Shown here piece by piece: positions 23,801 to 38,800 of a stretch of 64,000 bases of DNA. The position numbers and the translations under genes are program-made. The DNA comes from Reticulitermes speratus (lineage: Eukaryota > Arthropoda > Insecta > Blattodea > Rhinotermitidae). The stretch is from contig JAJKFL010000026.1 in the NCBI GenBank assembly GCA_021186555.1, positions 4,665,709 through 4,729,708 of the forward strand. Direction: 5' to 3'. The notes below the pieces were generated by a model, which was given only the letters and a program-made list of their open reading frames with translations, did not search any database and was not told the DNA's origin. The first letter of the stretch is position 1. Every line of letters begins with the position of its first letter.

Positions 23801-26800
23801 GATAAAAATTACATTTCATGACGCAGATTCACAAATGGTCATAACCACTATTGACAAAAATGATCAATGTCAAGTGATGAACGCTAGTGCATGTTATCAC
23901 TGAAGCTGTTTAAACCATATAGGTTACACAGCACTATATGATACACAAGTTCAAGAATGATGAATGCGTATTGACTGGGAAGGAGGCAGGTACTGGTCTA
24001 CTTACCCACCTAATGGCAAGTACATTTTGACCTCGGTGTACAGGTTCTGTTAAATGACACAAGTAGTAATACATCCACAGCCCTGTACAAAGTTTCAAAC
24101 GTCTTCCCATTACGTACTTCTGCCAGTCCTTCATATTTTGTGACCTGTTGTCAGAATATGCAACAAGAGGGGGAGGCAAAAACATAGAACCACATTCCCG
24201 TCCGTAGCATGACATACAGGGCGTATCTTTAATTGGTTTCCCAAGCACTGGGAAATAAAAGTTTGGCTAGTCAAGGTGATCTACAACACACTCATCCAAT
24301 CCATCACTTTGTATGGGAATGAAACATGGAAACTTTCTCAGAGTTCCGCACAAATGAACGGTTCCTTTGAGAGAAAAATCTTTCACAGAATATTAGGACC
24401 AGTACAAATCAATGGTATCTGGAGAAAACAATATAATGAAGAACTGTGCAGACTATAAAGACATACTTGTGTGTTAAATGATTACAGTGGCTAGGCAGGT
24501 GGTAAGGATGTTTTACAACAGAATTCCAAAATGAACTCTGGAAGGAAATATTGGAGGAAGAAGGTCCACATCCTCTCCAAACTCCCATCACTTCCTCCCT
24601 CTTAGGCTCAAACATTTTGCTCAGTGTCCTATTCTTAAACATCCTCAACCTATATACTTCCCGTAATGCAAGAAACCAAATTTCACACCCATACAAAACT
24701 CCATGCAAAATTATATTTCTGTACATTTAGTCTCTATGAATTTAGAAACACTAGAATTATAATGACAATGACAGTACGATACACTGTCCAAGTCGAACAC
24801 ACTACAAATTTCCCATAAATCATAAGTCATCTAATCCCCATTAGGCTGGACAAGTAGTAGTATACCACAAATGTATTTTTATGGTTACAGTTCATGTTAA
24901 CAATTGCACGAGATTCTTCATTTGCTTTTATGCCAGGCATAAAAAAGCACGAATTCTGTCCCTGCCACTGGTTTCAATCTCCCTTCGAGTTTCAAAGATA
25001 AAAACTTTAATTGAAATATTTATTAGCACCCAGTGGTTAGCATGCAAAATTAATGACTATCTCTCTTGCATTTTGCAAGTGGTTTGTCAAAGCAAACACT
25101 CTTCTTCTCTCCCATTTTTAATATACACTGTAGTGCACTTATGATAGAATAGAACAGAATAGAATGGAATAGAACAGATGCAGGGCCGGCAGCACCAAAG
25201 CATCCCATGCACATCGACCATTCCTGATCTTTGTGCAGCCCTTGTATTCATTTGTTTAGCAGCCCCGCACTTTGAACAAAGTGCAGTAACCTGCTTACAG
25301 AGATATCCTTAAAGTCCCCTGGTTTCATAAAATAATGTCCCAGGTACCTGAATCTTAATGCGGCCAAGGCCTCACAGTCGCAGGGAACATGTGAGGCCGT
25401 TTCAGATGCCTGTTTGTATCTATCGTACTCGGGACTGTCTACCAGCCCCAGAGTGCACTTATGATATGCAATGCTCAGAAAAGTGTCAAAAAAGTGTTGG
25501 TCACACTTCTTCCATATTATAATTTCCTGTGGGCCAACCCACATTATTTTCTAACTTACATCAATCTAGAAGTGCCATTAAATCAGGCTGAGAAATGAGA
25601 ACAAATGACGTGTGTAAATGTGAAGATTTTTAGCACTCTTGTAGTGTCCTGATCACTACAGTGTCAACGTGGTAACTGCGGCTGATTCAAGGTACAGCAA
25701 AACCTCATTAATTTGGAATTGGTTAATTCAAAATACCACACAATTCAGAAACGTGGCATTCCCCAGCTTTAAACAAAGGATTCTGCATACTCTTTAATGA
25801 AGTTTTGCCTTGAACCCACTCCCTAGAAGAGATTGTCATTGTATTTTCCACACCCTGCTTGTCTGTGTCTGTCACCATGGCAACACTGGCAATACAAATC
25901 TGTGAAGTGTGTGGCATCTGCTCCCCTGGATACTGAAGAGAACATTCTTCAAGCCTTGTTGACAGATTGTCCAGCTCAGTCTGTAATTTCAAAACAAAAA
26001 TTCCCAGTAATACTACACTGTACAGTTCATCAGTGTACATTTCATCAACATGAAATAATTTCAATATTTGTCAACTAAACATATTTGATTCCGGATATTT
26101 TTTTTTCAGTTTCCTGATTCATTTGAAACACCACCATTTAAAGAGCCACCAAAACCCCCATTAAAGAAAACCAGCCTCTGGGTCAAGATTTGAACTTGGA
26201 ACACTTCAGTTCGTCTGTACAGGACCAGCGCAACATCTGATGATTACGACACGGTGAATTAGCAAAAGCTGACTTAACAATAATTCCCAAAAATCACAAA
26301 AGTTGAACAAGAAACTCTAAAAGGATTCGCATAAGTATGACACCACCACAAAACTTCTTGCAAAAATACAGGCAAAATATAAACAGCTATGCACACCTGG
26401 TAATGTGATACATGGTAAGGCACTGCTGCCTCTTACAGCATTACCAGATTCTAAACTAAAATGTGTGAATAACATAGGAACTCCCAAGAATTATAAAAAA
26501 AGATACTCAGGTATCTTGCTGAATATTACTGTTAAATACACAGCTACCTTGCCTCATACTTACTGAAATATGAGGTTAAATTCTTCGCATGTAACATGAT
26601 TGTGTTAATGAGACATTTTTAGTAAACCATAATACCATGAACATACACATATCAGTTAGCACATACTTTAATGTTTCCACCTAAAGTAATCATCTTCAGG
26701 GAGACACCTTATGGATTCCAAGTGCTACTGCCAGGCATTACTCAGTATAAAAACACTGTTAAAATACTACATATATATACAGTAGACCGTCGATTATCCA

Positions 26801-29800
26801 AACATTGATCATCTGAACCGCCAATTACCTGAACAACCGCTGGTAAAAAAAAAAATACCATGTACAGTACTTTCCACTTACTGGTTACTATACTGAAATA
26901 TTACTAAGCCGGTCAAAGCATTTGTTTCCGATTATTCGTTCGTCAATGATGACAATATTTTGCACTTCAAAATATTATATGCTTAAAAATATAACCTTGT
27001 GTATACTAATTTAGTTGTGATTACACTTTGTTTGATATAAATTGGGTATTCTCATGCATGTTTGATTATCTGAACAACATGATTAACCGAACTTCCTCAG
27101 TCCCAATTAGTTCGGATAATCGACGCTCTACTGTAGTTTATTCCTGTAGAGACAGTCTTTATGCATCTCCTTATCATACACTGAGCCTCTACCTATCGCA
27201 TTATTTACGAGTACAGTAAATGGAGGTTTATGCAGCACTGGATGATCTGAAAAGCTCTACACACTGCAAATTTAGAGACCCCTTACATTTCACTATTCCA
27301 TTTAGAGGCAGCACCGTGCACCATTCCTGAGATGTCAAAAAGCAAACGGTGATCAAGACAGCCTACTTACCGCATAAATTTACATAAGTGAATAGTTAAG
27401 ACAGTGAAATCAAAATGTCTCTCTTTGTGCCTTTTATTTTATAAGTGATGGAAAGGGAATAGTAAGTGTGGCAGGGAAAACAGGACATGGAATCAAGTGA
27501 CAAATGGTTAGGCCTGTCCATGAGGTTGCTGGGTACAATAAAATACACATTAGGTACGTTCTCATATTGGCAAATTCCGATGCCGAGCAACCCTTTGGTC
27601 CCAGCGATGCTGAATAAACCAGCTTGTGATGTATCTTGAACATTTACATTACAACTCGTACTAATGTTGTTTCAAACACACAAATGATATGGGAGTTACT
27701 AGTCGAATCTCTGTACGTATCCGTAACACTGGCCAAGATACACATTCGTCAAAAGAACCACCATGCCAGTCTTCTTCATTATATATTACAGCTCTTATGT
27801 ATGTCACCCACAGCTCACTCCCATAACTACCATTTACCTATAAGCTCTGACAAACAATGAGTCAAGTTAGCCACATACAGTCAAACTCGGGTATAACGTC
27901 ATGAAAGGGACTGAATATTTGGTGTCGTTATAAGCAAGTGTTGTTCTAAGCACGTAGTATAATGTTATGGTTAACTTCTTTTTACGTTAAACAACTGAGT
28001 TATGGTTAACAGTGAGAAATTAATTGGTACCACTGAATATATGATGCTAAAGACGAGGTGTCACACAAACCAATTCAAAAAGTTGGCGATGGAAAACTGC
28101 ATAATTTTGAAAACCTTATTTCCAAGAGAAAAGGAAAAAGGCATACTTTCAGCAGCAAAAAATAAATCTATGGCAAGCCTTGAAGGCTACTCACATCTAT
28201 ATCCATGTCGACATTCAATTCAAATGCAGAAGTCTGCTGCGTGGTTTTATCCGCAAGCACTGCTGTAGGTCTGCCTGTTTCAGCCAAGCTGATGTCCAAC
28301 TGCAGTTCTGGTACAGGAATACGCCAATACTGGAATGTATTGAATGTTTCTGCACTGTATGATGTGCTGCTCTCAATGTGGATGTGGCTTTCCGTTTCAC
28401 TTGTGTACACCTGCTGCACCCCGATGGATTCATCCTGCTGTGACTGCTGTACATTCTTATTCTGTTCTTCAGTACCTGAGTTGCTGTTGTTTAGACACCC
28501 TTCTGCCCTTAAACATGTTTCTCCAGCACATCTCTCACCTTCACTCTCCTCCTGAATGTGCCCTCCTTCTGAATTTTCGGAATCACAAACCTCAGAACTG
28601 TTATCCGTCACTGAATTTCCATTTGCGCCTACTGTCCGTTCATCATCTGTGCTCTGAACAAAATCTGATTCCTCTGCCTTCAAATCTTGTGCTAAGGAAG
28701 TCATAAAACTCTCTACATCACAGCAAACTGGTTCATCATTATCACATACATTGAATATCACAGAAATTGGACTATTTTTACTGCTTTCATCTGGCTGACT
28801 TGAGATCTCAGTCATGTGCCTATTTATGCTGTGATTAACGCCATTTCTACTTAATGTGTTTGCACCACAATTGAATTCGGCGAGAACCCTGGCACAATCG
28901 ATATCACTCACTCGGTGCGGTGTCAACCTGCTGGCAAAGAGAAACAGTATCAAACACTTTACAAAATCACAAGGCTTAATGGCCAATGCAAATGATTCTA
29001 GGTCACCTGCCATGCTGAAAGGAACTAACTAACTAACTCCATTGAGCAGAGGCCTTCCTGAGAAGTTAACAGGTCCTCAGCTAGTCAAGAATTTCCCTGC
29101 ATTTTATGGAACCTGAAGGTTCATTACCGCATTCACAACAGCCTGCCACCTGTCCCTATCCTGAGCCAGATCAATCCAGTCCATGCCTCCCCATCGTATT
29201 TTAAATATTATCCTTACATCTGTCCCTACGTCTTCCACATGGTCTCCTTCCCTTAGGTCTCCCCACCATAATGCTACACGCACATCTCCTCATTCCCATA
29301 TGTGCTACATGCCCCACCCATCACAATCTTCTTGATTTGATCACCCGAATAATATTTGGTGACAAGTACAGATCATAAAGCTCCCATTATGTAGTCTTCT
29401 CCACTCCCGTCACCTTGTCCCTCTTAAGCCCAAATATTTCCCTCAGCACCCTGTTCTCAAATACCCTCAGTCTATGTTCCTCCCTTAGCGTGAAAGACCA
29501 AGTTTCACACCCATACAAAACAGAAGGGAAAATTACAGTTCTGTATATCTTGTTCTTTATATTTTTGGATAGCAAACTAGAAGACAGAATATTGTGCGCG
29601 GAATGATGGCAAGGATTCCCCAACTTCAATCTGCTCTTAATTTCTTCATGAAAGGAATTTTGATTTGTTAAGGTTGTTCCAAAAGTCTGAACTGTTCAAC
29701 CCTCTCAAAGGATTTAGTACCTATCTTTATGTCATGATTTTGTCCATGCTGAAAGAAAATAATGTTAAAATGCTTATAACATTCTCCTCGCATCTAGCAT

Positions 29801-32800
29801 AAGGGACTGAGCTCTGAGGAGCATAAACCAGCCTATATATACTGTGTGTGTGTGTGTGTATAGCAAATGGAGCCCAATCCTTACTGATTAAGAACTACCC
29901 ACAGAGATGGTGTCAGTAGAAGTCAAGTGGTCATGACCTTGCACGTGACCATACGCACGTCACACATTTCATTAGGGTGTGCATCCAGGAAATTTTATTT
30001 TTATTGTTTTAAACCTCAAATATTTACTGAATACTCAGTCATAAAGGACATTATTTTTATGTATGAAACAAACTTAAAAATCTAAACTTAACCAAACTTT
30101 TTAAAGTTAACAATTTAATGCTACTTAAAAAATGAGACACAAAATACCAAACACCAAGACATTATGGTGTGCCCGTATACACCTGGGCCACCCCCCATGC
30201 ACGCCTATGCAAATGACAAAATTCGATGTTCCCTAACCCTGATGTGACAGTAATATAAAACGGTCAGCCGTTTTGCACTTTGCACTTCACCTCTCCAATG
30301 ATGTTGTTCACTAACTTGGAATATGGAAATAATATGGGTGTTTACAGTTTGCTCAAACATACTGGTATGACAAACCCACAGAGGATTTATCAATGAACAC
30401 CAACATCTTTAGTACAGGCCGCCAGAGGAGACTGACCTGCTGTCTCAAGACTACGGAACAAACTGCTGTTCATTTTATGGCATGGTTTTAAAGATTTGAG
30501 GTTTCCACAGCGGTGCTGTTGAGGGCTCAGGTCTTGTGGGATATGACGTGCTGTCACTTGGTTACTGTTTCCTGACATTTTGAAGGAATGAAGTGCCTTC
30601 ATCTTCAAGGGCTGAATGCAAGAATAATTCTTCACCAAAACATCAGGAAACACTAATCCTGCAACACAGCATCACATCCCAGACATTTCACTGATTTAAA
30701 GTTCTGTAACAATGACCGAGTCTCGTCAAGAGAATATTTAAGCGTGAAAGTGTCCACCATCTGGTTAACCCAAATCGCGAAACATGTTTCTAAGCAGAAC
30801 TCGCAGACCACAGAGTACTACCACACATACTTCTTCTGCTTGTACATGACTGGTGCTGTATCACATAGACTTCTGATAATAGTTGTACATGAGTTTAATA
30901 TCAGCAGCATGTACAAGAACTTTCTCCATTCGTGTGTCTTCGCTCTGTGATTAGCTGAGACTATTGTTATTCTACTGCACCCTTTACACAGCAATGTAGC
31001 ATACAAGAAGAAACAGCTCTGACGTTCAAATGATCTGTTCAGTAGGTGTGTAGTTGACACCTGAAGTTTAGGGCATGGGTGTCCAAACTGTGGCCGTCCT
31101 GGTTGCATTCTGTGGCCACACTTGTACATTACTTATACAGTATAACAATTACAAAAAAATTTTAAATGGGTGGGTATACCACTTACTGTGATTTTTACAT
31201 GTCTGGCCTGCAAACCAGCCCACAATAACAACTGTGGCCCTTTGCCAAAAAAAGGTGAAAGCCCATGGCTGAGGAAAACATGCTGCCTCTGTCAGTGACG
31301 TGTGTCAAAACGCAAGACTATGATCAGAAAAATATCTGCCCGGAAAAACTGGGGAAGGGGATACTCAGAAGTAAGTGAATAAAACTGGGGAGCACAACAG
31401 GCCCCCTGAGGGCCCAGTGTAACAAAACATTAACTGATACAGTACCCACTTTTAAACCTTTGGCACCAGAATTCAATGCCTGGCGTGATGTGCGGGAGAC
31501 CAGAATAGAAATGAGAGCTGTGTAAGAGAGGGCATTAAATGGCTGTCGCCAACATTACATCTGGCGTTTTGAGCATCACGCTGCCTGATGGGTATACCTG
31601 ATGTTGGGCACCAAAGCGTTCATCAATGAAACCTATGCCCCAACATCATTAGTTCTAAGAATATCTACAATAAAATGACTTTTGACTAGTATAATTAGGA
31701 TCAGACCTGAATTCAAAACCATCTGGGCCCAATATCACAAGTTCGCCGTTTTGATTGTAAGATAATCGTGTGATACTGGGATATGCAAATGTTGAAATAA
31801 AAGGTCCCAGAGTCTTGTAAGCTGACATGCGCACCCAACGAGACGGGTCATCCAGCAATTTGGCAAATACTGGTGCAAGACTTTGTTTCCTTGTCTGCAG
31901 AGTACATGCACAAGACACAGACATGAACACCTCAGCACACGCCTTGCGCACCCCCCATATCTCATCTGCACAAAGGTCCACGAAGCGAGGAAGCTGAAAC
32001 AAGAAAGAACTTATCAGGGATAAGGGCGAATGAACACATACTATGTTAATTACAATGCTGCCACTGTCACTAAATATACCGTATTTTTAAATTTCTCCCA
32101 TTTAAACCCTTTGATAACAGTTTCATTTATACATGACAGCGATAACATCAAGAAATAAACCACAAATCAGTAACATGCTTAATTTCCACATATACCTCTT
32201 ATGCTTCCAAAATATCTTGTGAAAAGTCACTATCTTTGGTAACTTAATGAAACTACCATGTAAAGGTAAAGCAATCCCTGGACAGGCCCTTAGGGTTCCA
32301 GGAGGTCAAGTCTCCCAGATTTCTGGACAATTGGCACATGAAGGTGGTAAGGTTGTCAGCCCTACGCACCTGCCACCTTTACCACCCAGGAAATATTCCT
32401 GGTACTCATTTCTGTTAGAGGCTGAGTTGACCCCAGGGCCACAGTGTGACTAGAAGGATTATGTCAATGAAAAATTCCAACAACACCATCGGGAATTGAA
32501 CCCGCGACCTTCCAAAACTACCACGTATCATTAAGTAATTCAGGCATTCACATTTTCCAGAGCAAGGCTAATAAAATTAAGTGATAAGGGCAAATGAAAC
32601 TGCAAGAGACTTGAATCTTCACGAACAAAGTTCTCTGTTCTTAATTAATGCAACATGCCACAAAGACATGCGAGTCAGTGGTTGCATGTCTCCATGCATT
32701 CTTGAACTTGGCACTAGGCAGTAGTGAGTGGTCAGCTCAACCCTGGCCACGACAAAACCCTCTGTTACCCCCTAAGTAGGACAGTGTGTAGTCCCCCGTC

Positions 32801-35800
32801 AGTCTGCATACTGTGGAGGAAAGATAAGCCCCCTGCCCCTACCAGGTCTCAAAGTCTGATCTCATAGCTGCCCAATCCATAGTCTAGTTCAGGCCTGCTC
32901 AACCTTTTATATGGTGTGGGCAACTTCAGCAAAATTTGGTGTGCATGCGAGCAACATGAAATTCTGTACACAGAATGAAGAATGAGTAAGTATATGTATA
33001 ATTATGTGTATAATTTTAGCTGTGTAATTTTCTATAAATCATGTGTAATAAAAATACAAAATACAAATAAAAATAGGGAACATTTATTAAAAAATGCAAT
33101 TCACTACATAGGCTATAGTGTCCCTGTTTCAGCACACTTCCTAACAAAATCAATTAGTAATGTATTGTATGTTTCCACAAACAAATACCTCATAAGTTTT
33201 CAAAATTGCTTTGGCGATCTATCTCGGTTTCGCCGGGGGAAAAAAATAGAAATTTCTCTCATTTCAAATGTCTCCTCCACAGGTAACACAACACCCTGTC
33301 ATGGGCAACATGTTGCCCACGAGCTACTGGTGAAGACGGCCTGGTCTAGACACTACAACTCACTTACTACATTCTTGTACGTGAATTATATCACTCAACA
33401 ATTTCATCACCAAAGACTAAAAGGGATAGCACCACTAGAATTCTGCAGTCACTTATCTCCCCTTGTCCAAGGTGCGTGCTAAATATGCTGTAACTTCATA
33501 CATTTCACTACCTCAACCACATGATGTGACCTGCACACACCACAAAGCTTATTATACATCCTTACTGCCTACTTGTATCACCCCTAGGCCCAAATAATTT
33601 TGTAAGTATTCCACCTTCAGACACTTCCAGTATGTGTGTTTTGAGACACTACACTTGACAACCATACAAAATACAACAGAACCATTTCAACATGCATCTT
33701 GAACCTTAGTGGTTCAGAAAGTGAGGCAAACTGCACAAGGAAACTGGAAATTTACACCATATACTTACAAGGACACTTTCAGTACAGTCTGTTCCAATGA
33801 TAGCACAAAATTCACCGAAGTTAGATGCGCATGCTTTACGCACGTAAAATACTGGATCAGTACATAAGGCAGCAAACCGATTCAGGAACAGCCGCTCTGT
33901 GGAACTGCGGCCCATCAGTGGTGCCATCTTGCTCATTAGCTGTAAAACAAGGATTCATTCATTATTAAGTCCTCCAGCAAAAACAAACCTCACGGTCATT
34001 TAAAGACAGTCACCCAGGCAACATATGATCATAATCTGCATAACAATGATTTTATTTTGAGGGGAGGGGGTGGGAATTACATTTCATTACACATATTCAC
34101 TCACGAAATAAGCTCTTGCCATCAATGGCAGTTCCTTTACCATCAAATTTCTCATCAAATTGAATTATTGCACCCAAATACACTACAGTGTACATGCAAT
34201 TACAATCAGTCAACCTCTTCCCTCTTTAACCTCTCACTGCCAAGTAACCAATGCCCAGCCATGCCAATGTACTTCGCAATTTTTCTGAAATATGGAAATT
34301 AAAAGGATGCAAGTTGGTACTGAATCAATACCCAAATTTTACACAAAATGGTGTGGGAATATTTGTGGATGCCATTTTCACCGTGGCTGTGACTAACACT
34401 GTTTGGCGAAACATTTTCACTACTGTGTGCAGAGGTTTCTACATTATTCTAGAGATATCAGGTACAGAAATAAATCAACAATAAAATGATTTGGAGTTCA
34501 TGTCCACGACAAATTTAAACGAGAATACTTCAACTTCAGCAACACCGCCGTGCGTACACCAAAGCTCGCACATTGGAAGTACATAACCCAGTAAGCTCAC
34601 ACACATGCAGAAAGTAATTTTAGTAGATATGTTTCCAGGGTTGCACGTGTAATGATGCAGGCACAACTAGCATATGACATAGCTGGTGCCTGTATGGGCT
34701 CAGCAGTTTACAGGTTGTAGCCTTGCTTTGCACATATATATATATAAACATGCTCCCTAATTCAGTCCCAAACCAACACAAGTCCATATCTGACTGCTAG
34801 AGACTGATCAGCAGATGCAGAGAAGGCAGTGTATGAAGTCCCTTTGCGCTCATCAAAGCTGGCTGTGATATGAAGCAAATAATGACACATCACAACCACT
34901 CCGACGGGAGCAACTGGACCTCCCAACATCTACACAGGGTCTTGTTGTGATGACATGTTCTGGAAGGCAACACATCACATCAGTTAAATTGCAGTACGTA
35001 ATTTAAATCCACCAACCATGTACCGTATGTTACAGAAAAGAAGGGGGGGGGGGGGGGGGGGGGGGGGGGGTAAAAAAGACAGACCACACATATGCATACA
35101 TTGCAATACATACACGCACAGGAGTACAGTTATTACTAATTTGTGTGTGATGGCTTTAAGCATTCAGATCGTACAATGTCAAAGGAAAAAAGGTTAACGT
35201 TAAGTTGTTCCTATGCTTAATTAAGCAGCACACAATAAAGGTGGAGTCGCAAGAGAGCTCTATGCATTCTTAATCTATGCACGACATGAAGGTGAGTTAT
35301 CAGCTTCGTGGTACGCCCCAGAGATGTCCACTGGATGGGAGACCGAGTGAGTCCCAGATCTTGTCTTGACACTTTGGAAAAGAAAACGTCCAATGCTCCT
35401 GACAGGAATTGAGCAACGATTTCTCTGCCATCCAGCCCATAGCCTAGTCATGAAACCGAGCTAGAACGGAAGACTAATGAATAATGAGGTGGAAAAGATA
35501 TGGTGGGAGGTTGTGGTGTGATCTGAGGTACCATCCTTGCAGTGTCCTGGAGGGACACAGCAAAACAACATTCTCTTCAGTCAGGATAGATGTCCTGATG
35601 GCTGAGATTAAACCAGAGCCACTGAAATACAAAGCAGGGATGCTAACACTCCACACAGTGCTCAGTATGAAAATTACAGGACATGAAATATACACAAATG
35701 TCATAAAATTTGCAATTAACACTTTACTGCCATTCTAAAAACGTACAAACTTGCCACAAGTGGTGTAACAAAAAATAGCCAGTTACACACACGAAAAATA

Positions 35801-38800
35801 AATTCACCTTGAAGATTATATTTTGGGATGTTAGGCCTGTTCAATGATAAACAGTTCCCGACATTTTGGGGGAGTGTGCTTCCTCTGAAATGTCAGGAAC
35901 TACACACATGTGCATGCAGTGTCATGACTCTGAAGAACTGAATATTCATCAACACTCGTGCCAGAATGTCAAACCTCTATACTAATCTTCTCTTCTCTTA
36001 ACATATACTACCTGCAATCATTATTCAATACAGATTCAATTATATTAACAATGCTGCCGGGCCTGCAGGCTGCGTACGGCTTTGAGTACCGCTCATCAAA
36101 GCTGGCTGTGATATGATGCATAACAAGTGACATATCACAGCAACTTTGTGAGTGGCACAGCAAAAGCACAGTTTAAATGTTCACTGATGTAACATTGGAC
36201 GATCTGCTCCCACAGCCCAACTCGTCAAAAATGGCTGTGATATGACACATATCCACACATCACAACCATTTTGACTGGCGGGCCACAGGCATTGGCTGCA
36301 GGCTGTAATGCAAATGCACATTTTATAAGCAAGTTTGATGTAATCACACAAGGCAACAGAAGGAGTCATGCCACTTACAAGAAAAAGCCGTGACTGCTTA
36401 GTAAGACACTGGCAATGAATGAATTTTTGTCTTTATGATCATGTCCAAAACAGCTACATGTTGTATAACACCTTCTGTCCGTAGTCAGTACAGCTGTTAC
36501 TGGACGTTTCTACCATCACGTATTGAACAGCACAGAATTAGCCAGGAAGCGAAGGCGACAGGCCAACTTCAACATTTTTTTTGTTACTAAGGAACTTGGC
36601 GTGGCACTGTGCCGCCAATACCAGCCCTCTTGTAACATTTAATCACTTCAGGCCCAACCATAAGCCCGAGGTCATTTAAACACCTGTACCAGCAGACCAG
36701 CAACACCACAACCTGAACTTATGGCAACACAGTTCACAGTTGTCAGTTTCCCACAGAGCTAGCAGCAAAAGGCACACAAGTATCACTCCTGTTACACATT
36801 ACCATCACATGTGGAAACAGCTGTACGACCACATGACAAACACATGAACCATTCTAAAGGGCCCTGATGATGATGTATGACATTTGACCTCACAGACAAA
36901 AATTGGTTTCTGCAATAAGGCCGAAACATTTGCTGTCTGCTATTGTGGTTGTTTCTCACCACTAGTTGCCAAGGCGTGAATAACTCACCTCCACGTGGTG
37001 TGCTCAAGACTTCGTTACTATGTGCATGTGAGCAGTGGGCATCACCACCCCAACCTTTTTCCTCCGCAGATAGACAACAAGACTCACACAAACCAAATGC
37101 TTGGAAATTATTTTTATTGCTGCATACAATACAACTGGTGGATGGGGTAGCGTAGTCAGTATAGTGACTCGCTATGGGCTGGCCGGTCTGGAGACTGAAC
37201 CCCGGTGGGGGCAAGATTTTCCACACTCCTCCAGACTGGCCCTGAGGCCCATCCAACCTCCTGCATAATGGGTACCAGGTCTCAATCCTGGGTCTAAGGT
37301 GGCTGAGGCGTGGCACTGACCACCCACCCCCATCTAGAGCTGAGGTTAAAGAATTAGTGGAGTTATACCTCTACTTCCCCTCTGGGCCTTCATGGCCTGT
37401 TCTAGGATAAACTCTACCTTTTTTTTGCCCTTTACAATACAGCCGTGTAATTCCTTTCACGTGCTTAGTGTGCCTGTGTGTTAAATTCACTCTCTACTTG
37501 CCCTCTACCACATTCAACAGTAACAAGCATATACCACATTCTCTGAAGTTACTGATACACGCTTCAGGTAGACTGCAGACAGTTCCAAGACACTAGCTCA
37601 TCAAAGTGGCTGTGATATGACCATTAAAATCAACATTTCACAACCAAATTGACGACTAGGCCCTTGGAATAATCCTCCTGCTATATAAGCAAACCAAGAT
37701 GACTCTTCTTTCGACGCTCATGTGAAGATGATTGAGGAGCAATGTTCTGCTCATCAAAGCTGGCTGTGATAGTGAGATTCTCGAACGCTATGACAAACCA
37801 GCTTTGATGCGAGAATCTTGTCCACTTGTCTCCAAGCCAATGATGTAACCTCTGTCGATGACAGTCAGGGCCACATGAAAGACAAGGTAGTGAGATGCAA
37901 GATCTAAAACTAACATCTCACTACCCATGTCTTTCATCAGGCCCTGACCTTGCGCATGTCACAAGATGTACATCTCTGAAATCAGACCACTATTAACTAC
38001 AAACTACAGTATTAACACCAATCAGTACTCCGAAATGATGGTTAACAAACCATTACTTATTATGTCTTTGCTGTTCTGGGATGTTTCACGGTATTGATTG
38101 ACAGTTGGTAACCCAACTATCAATCTACACCACAAACCATCCCAGAAGAGCGACGACTTTAATTACACTGCAGTGGAACCCTGATTGTCTCATGTTACGT
38201 ACTAAACGTTCTCTCTGTTGCACAAGTTACATAGCCCTATTATTAGTGTGGAACTTCAAATGGACTTTGTCAACTGACAAAAACACAACTCCCTCAAAAC
38301 ACAAAATTTCTGTGGACTGTCTCTGACATGCCACAGGTAAGGGGGGGGGGGGGGGGGGCATGCTCAGTTTGGTACACCAGATAAACGTAATCTCCATCCT
38401 GGAGTGCCACAATTGTTGTTGTTTTGTGACGGTGGTAATAATTCAATTCCATACTTATTGCTATGCAAACTCAACAGTCCAATGGCCAATTACAATCAGC
38501 ACAAATGCACAGACAGCATAAGACAAGAAAACAGCACTACACAAAACAACTAACATAATTATTTTAAACAATTACAACTGCACCCTGGACAAGACAGGCA
38601 ATATATGAGAAGCACAGCGGCTATTATAAAACCCAATTAGCAACAACCGTTGTCTTATAAACATATTAATGTATCTGCAAGCAATATTAGCAGCTGATGC
38701 ACAGGTAGGAGGAGGAGAACAGGGATGATGATCGTGATCATGATCATGACCATGACAACTACAACAGGCCACTGTCATTAATCTTAAGGTGGCTTTATGC

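Noticed and set aside
36860..36935. Another hammerhead core (CCTGATGATGATG ... GGCCGAAAC)
   Set aside because: The two halves are about 60 bases apart and I could not find a paired stem II.
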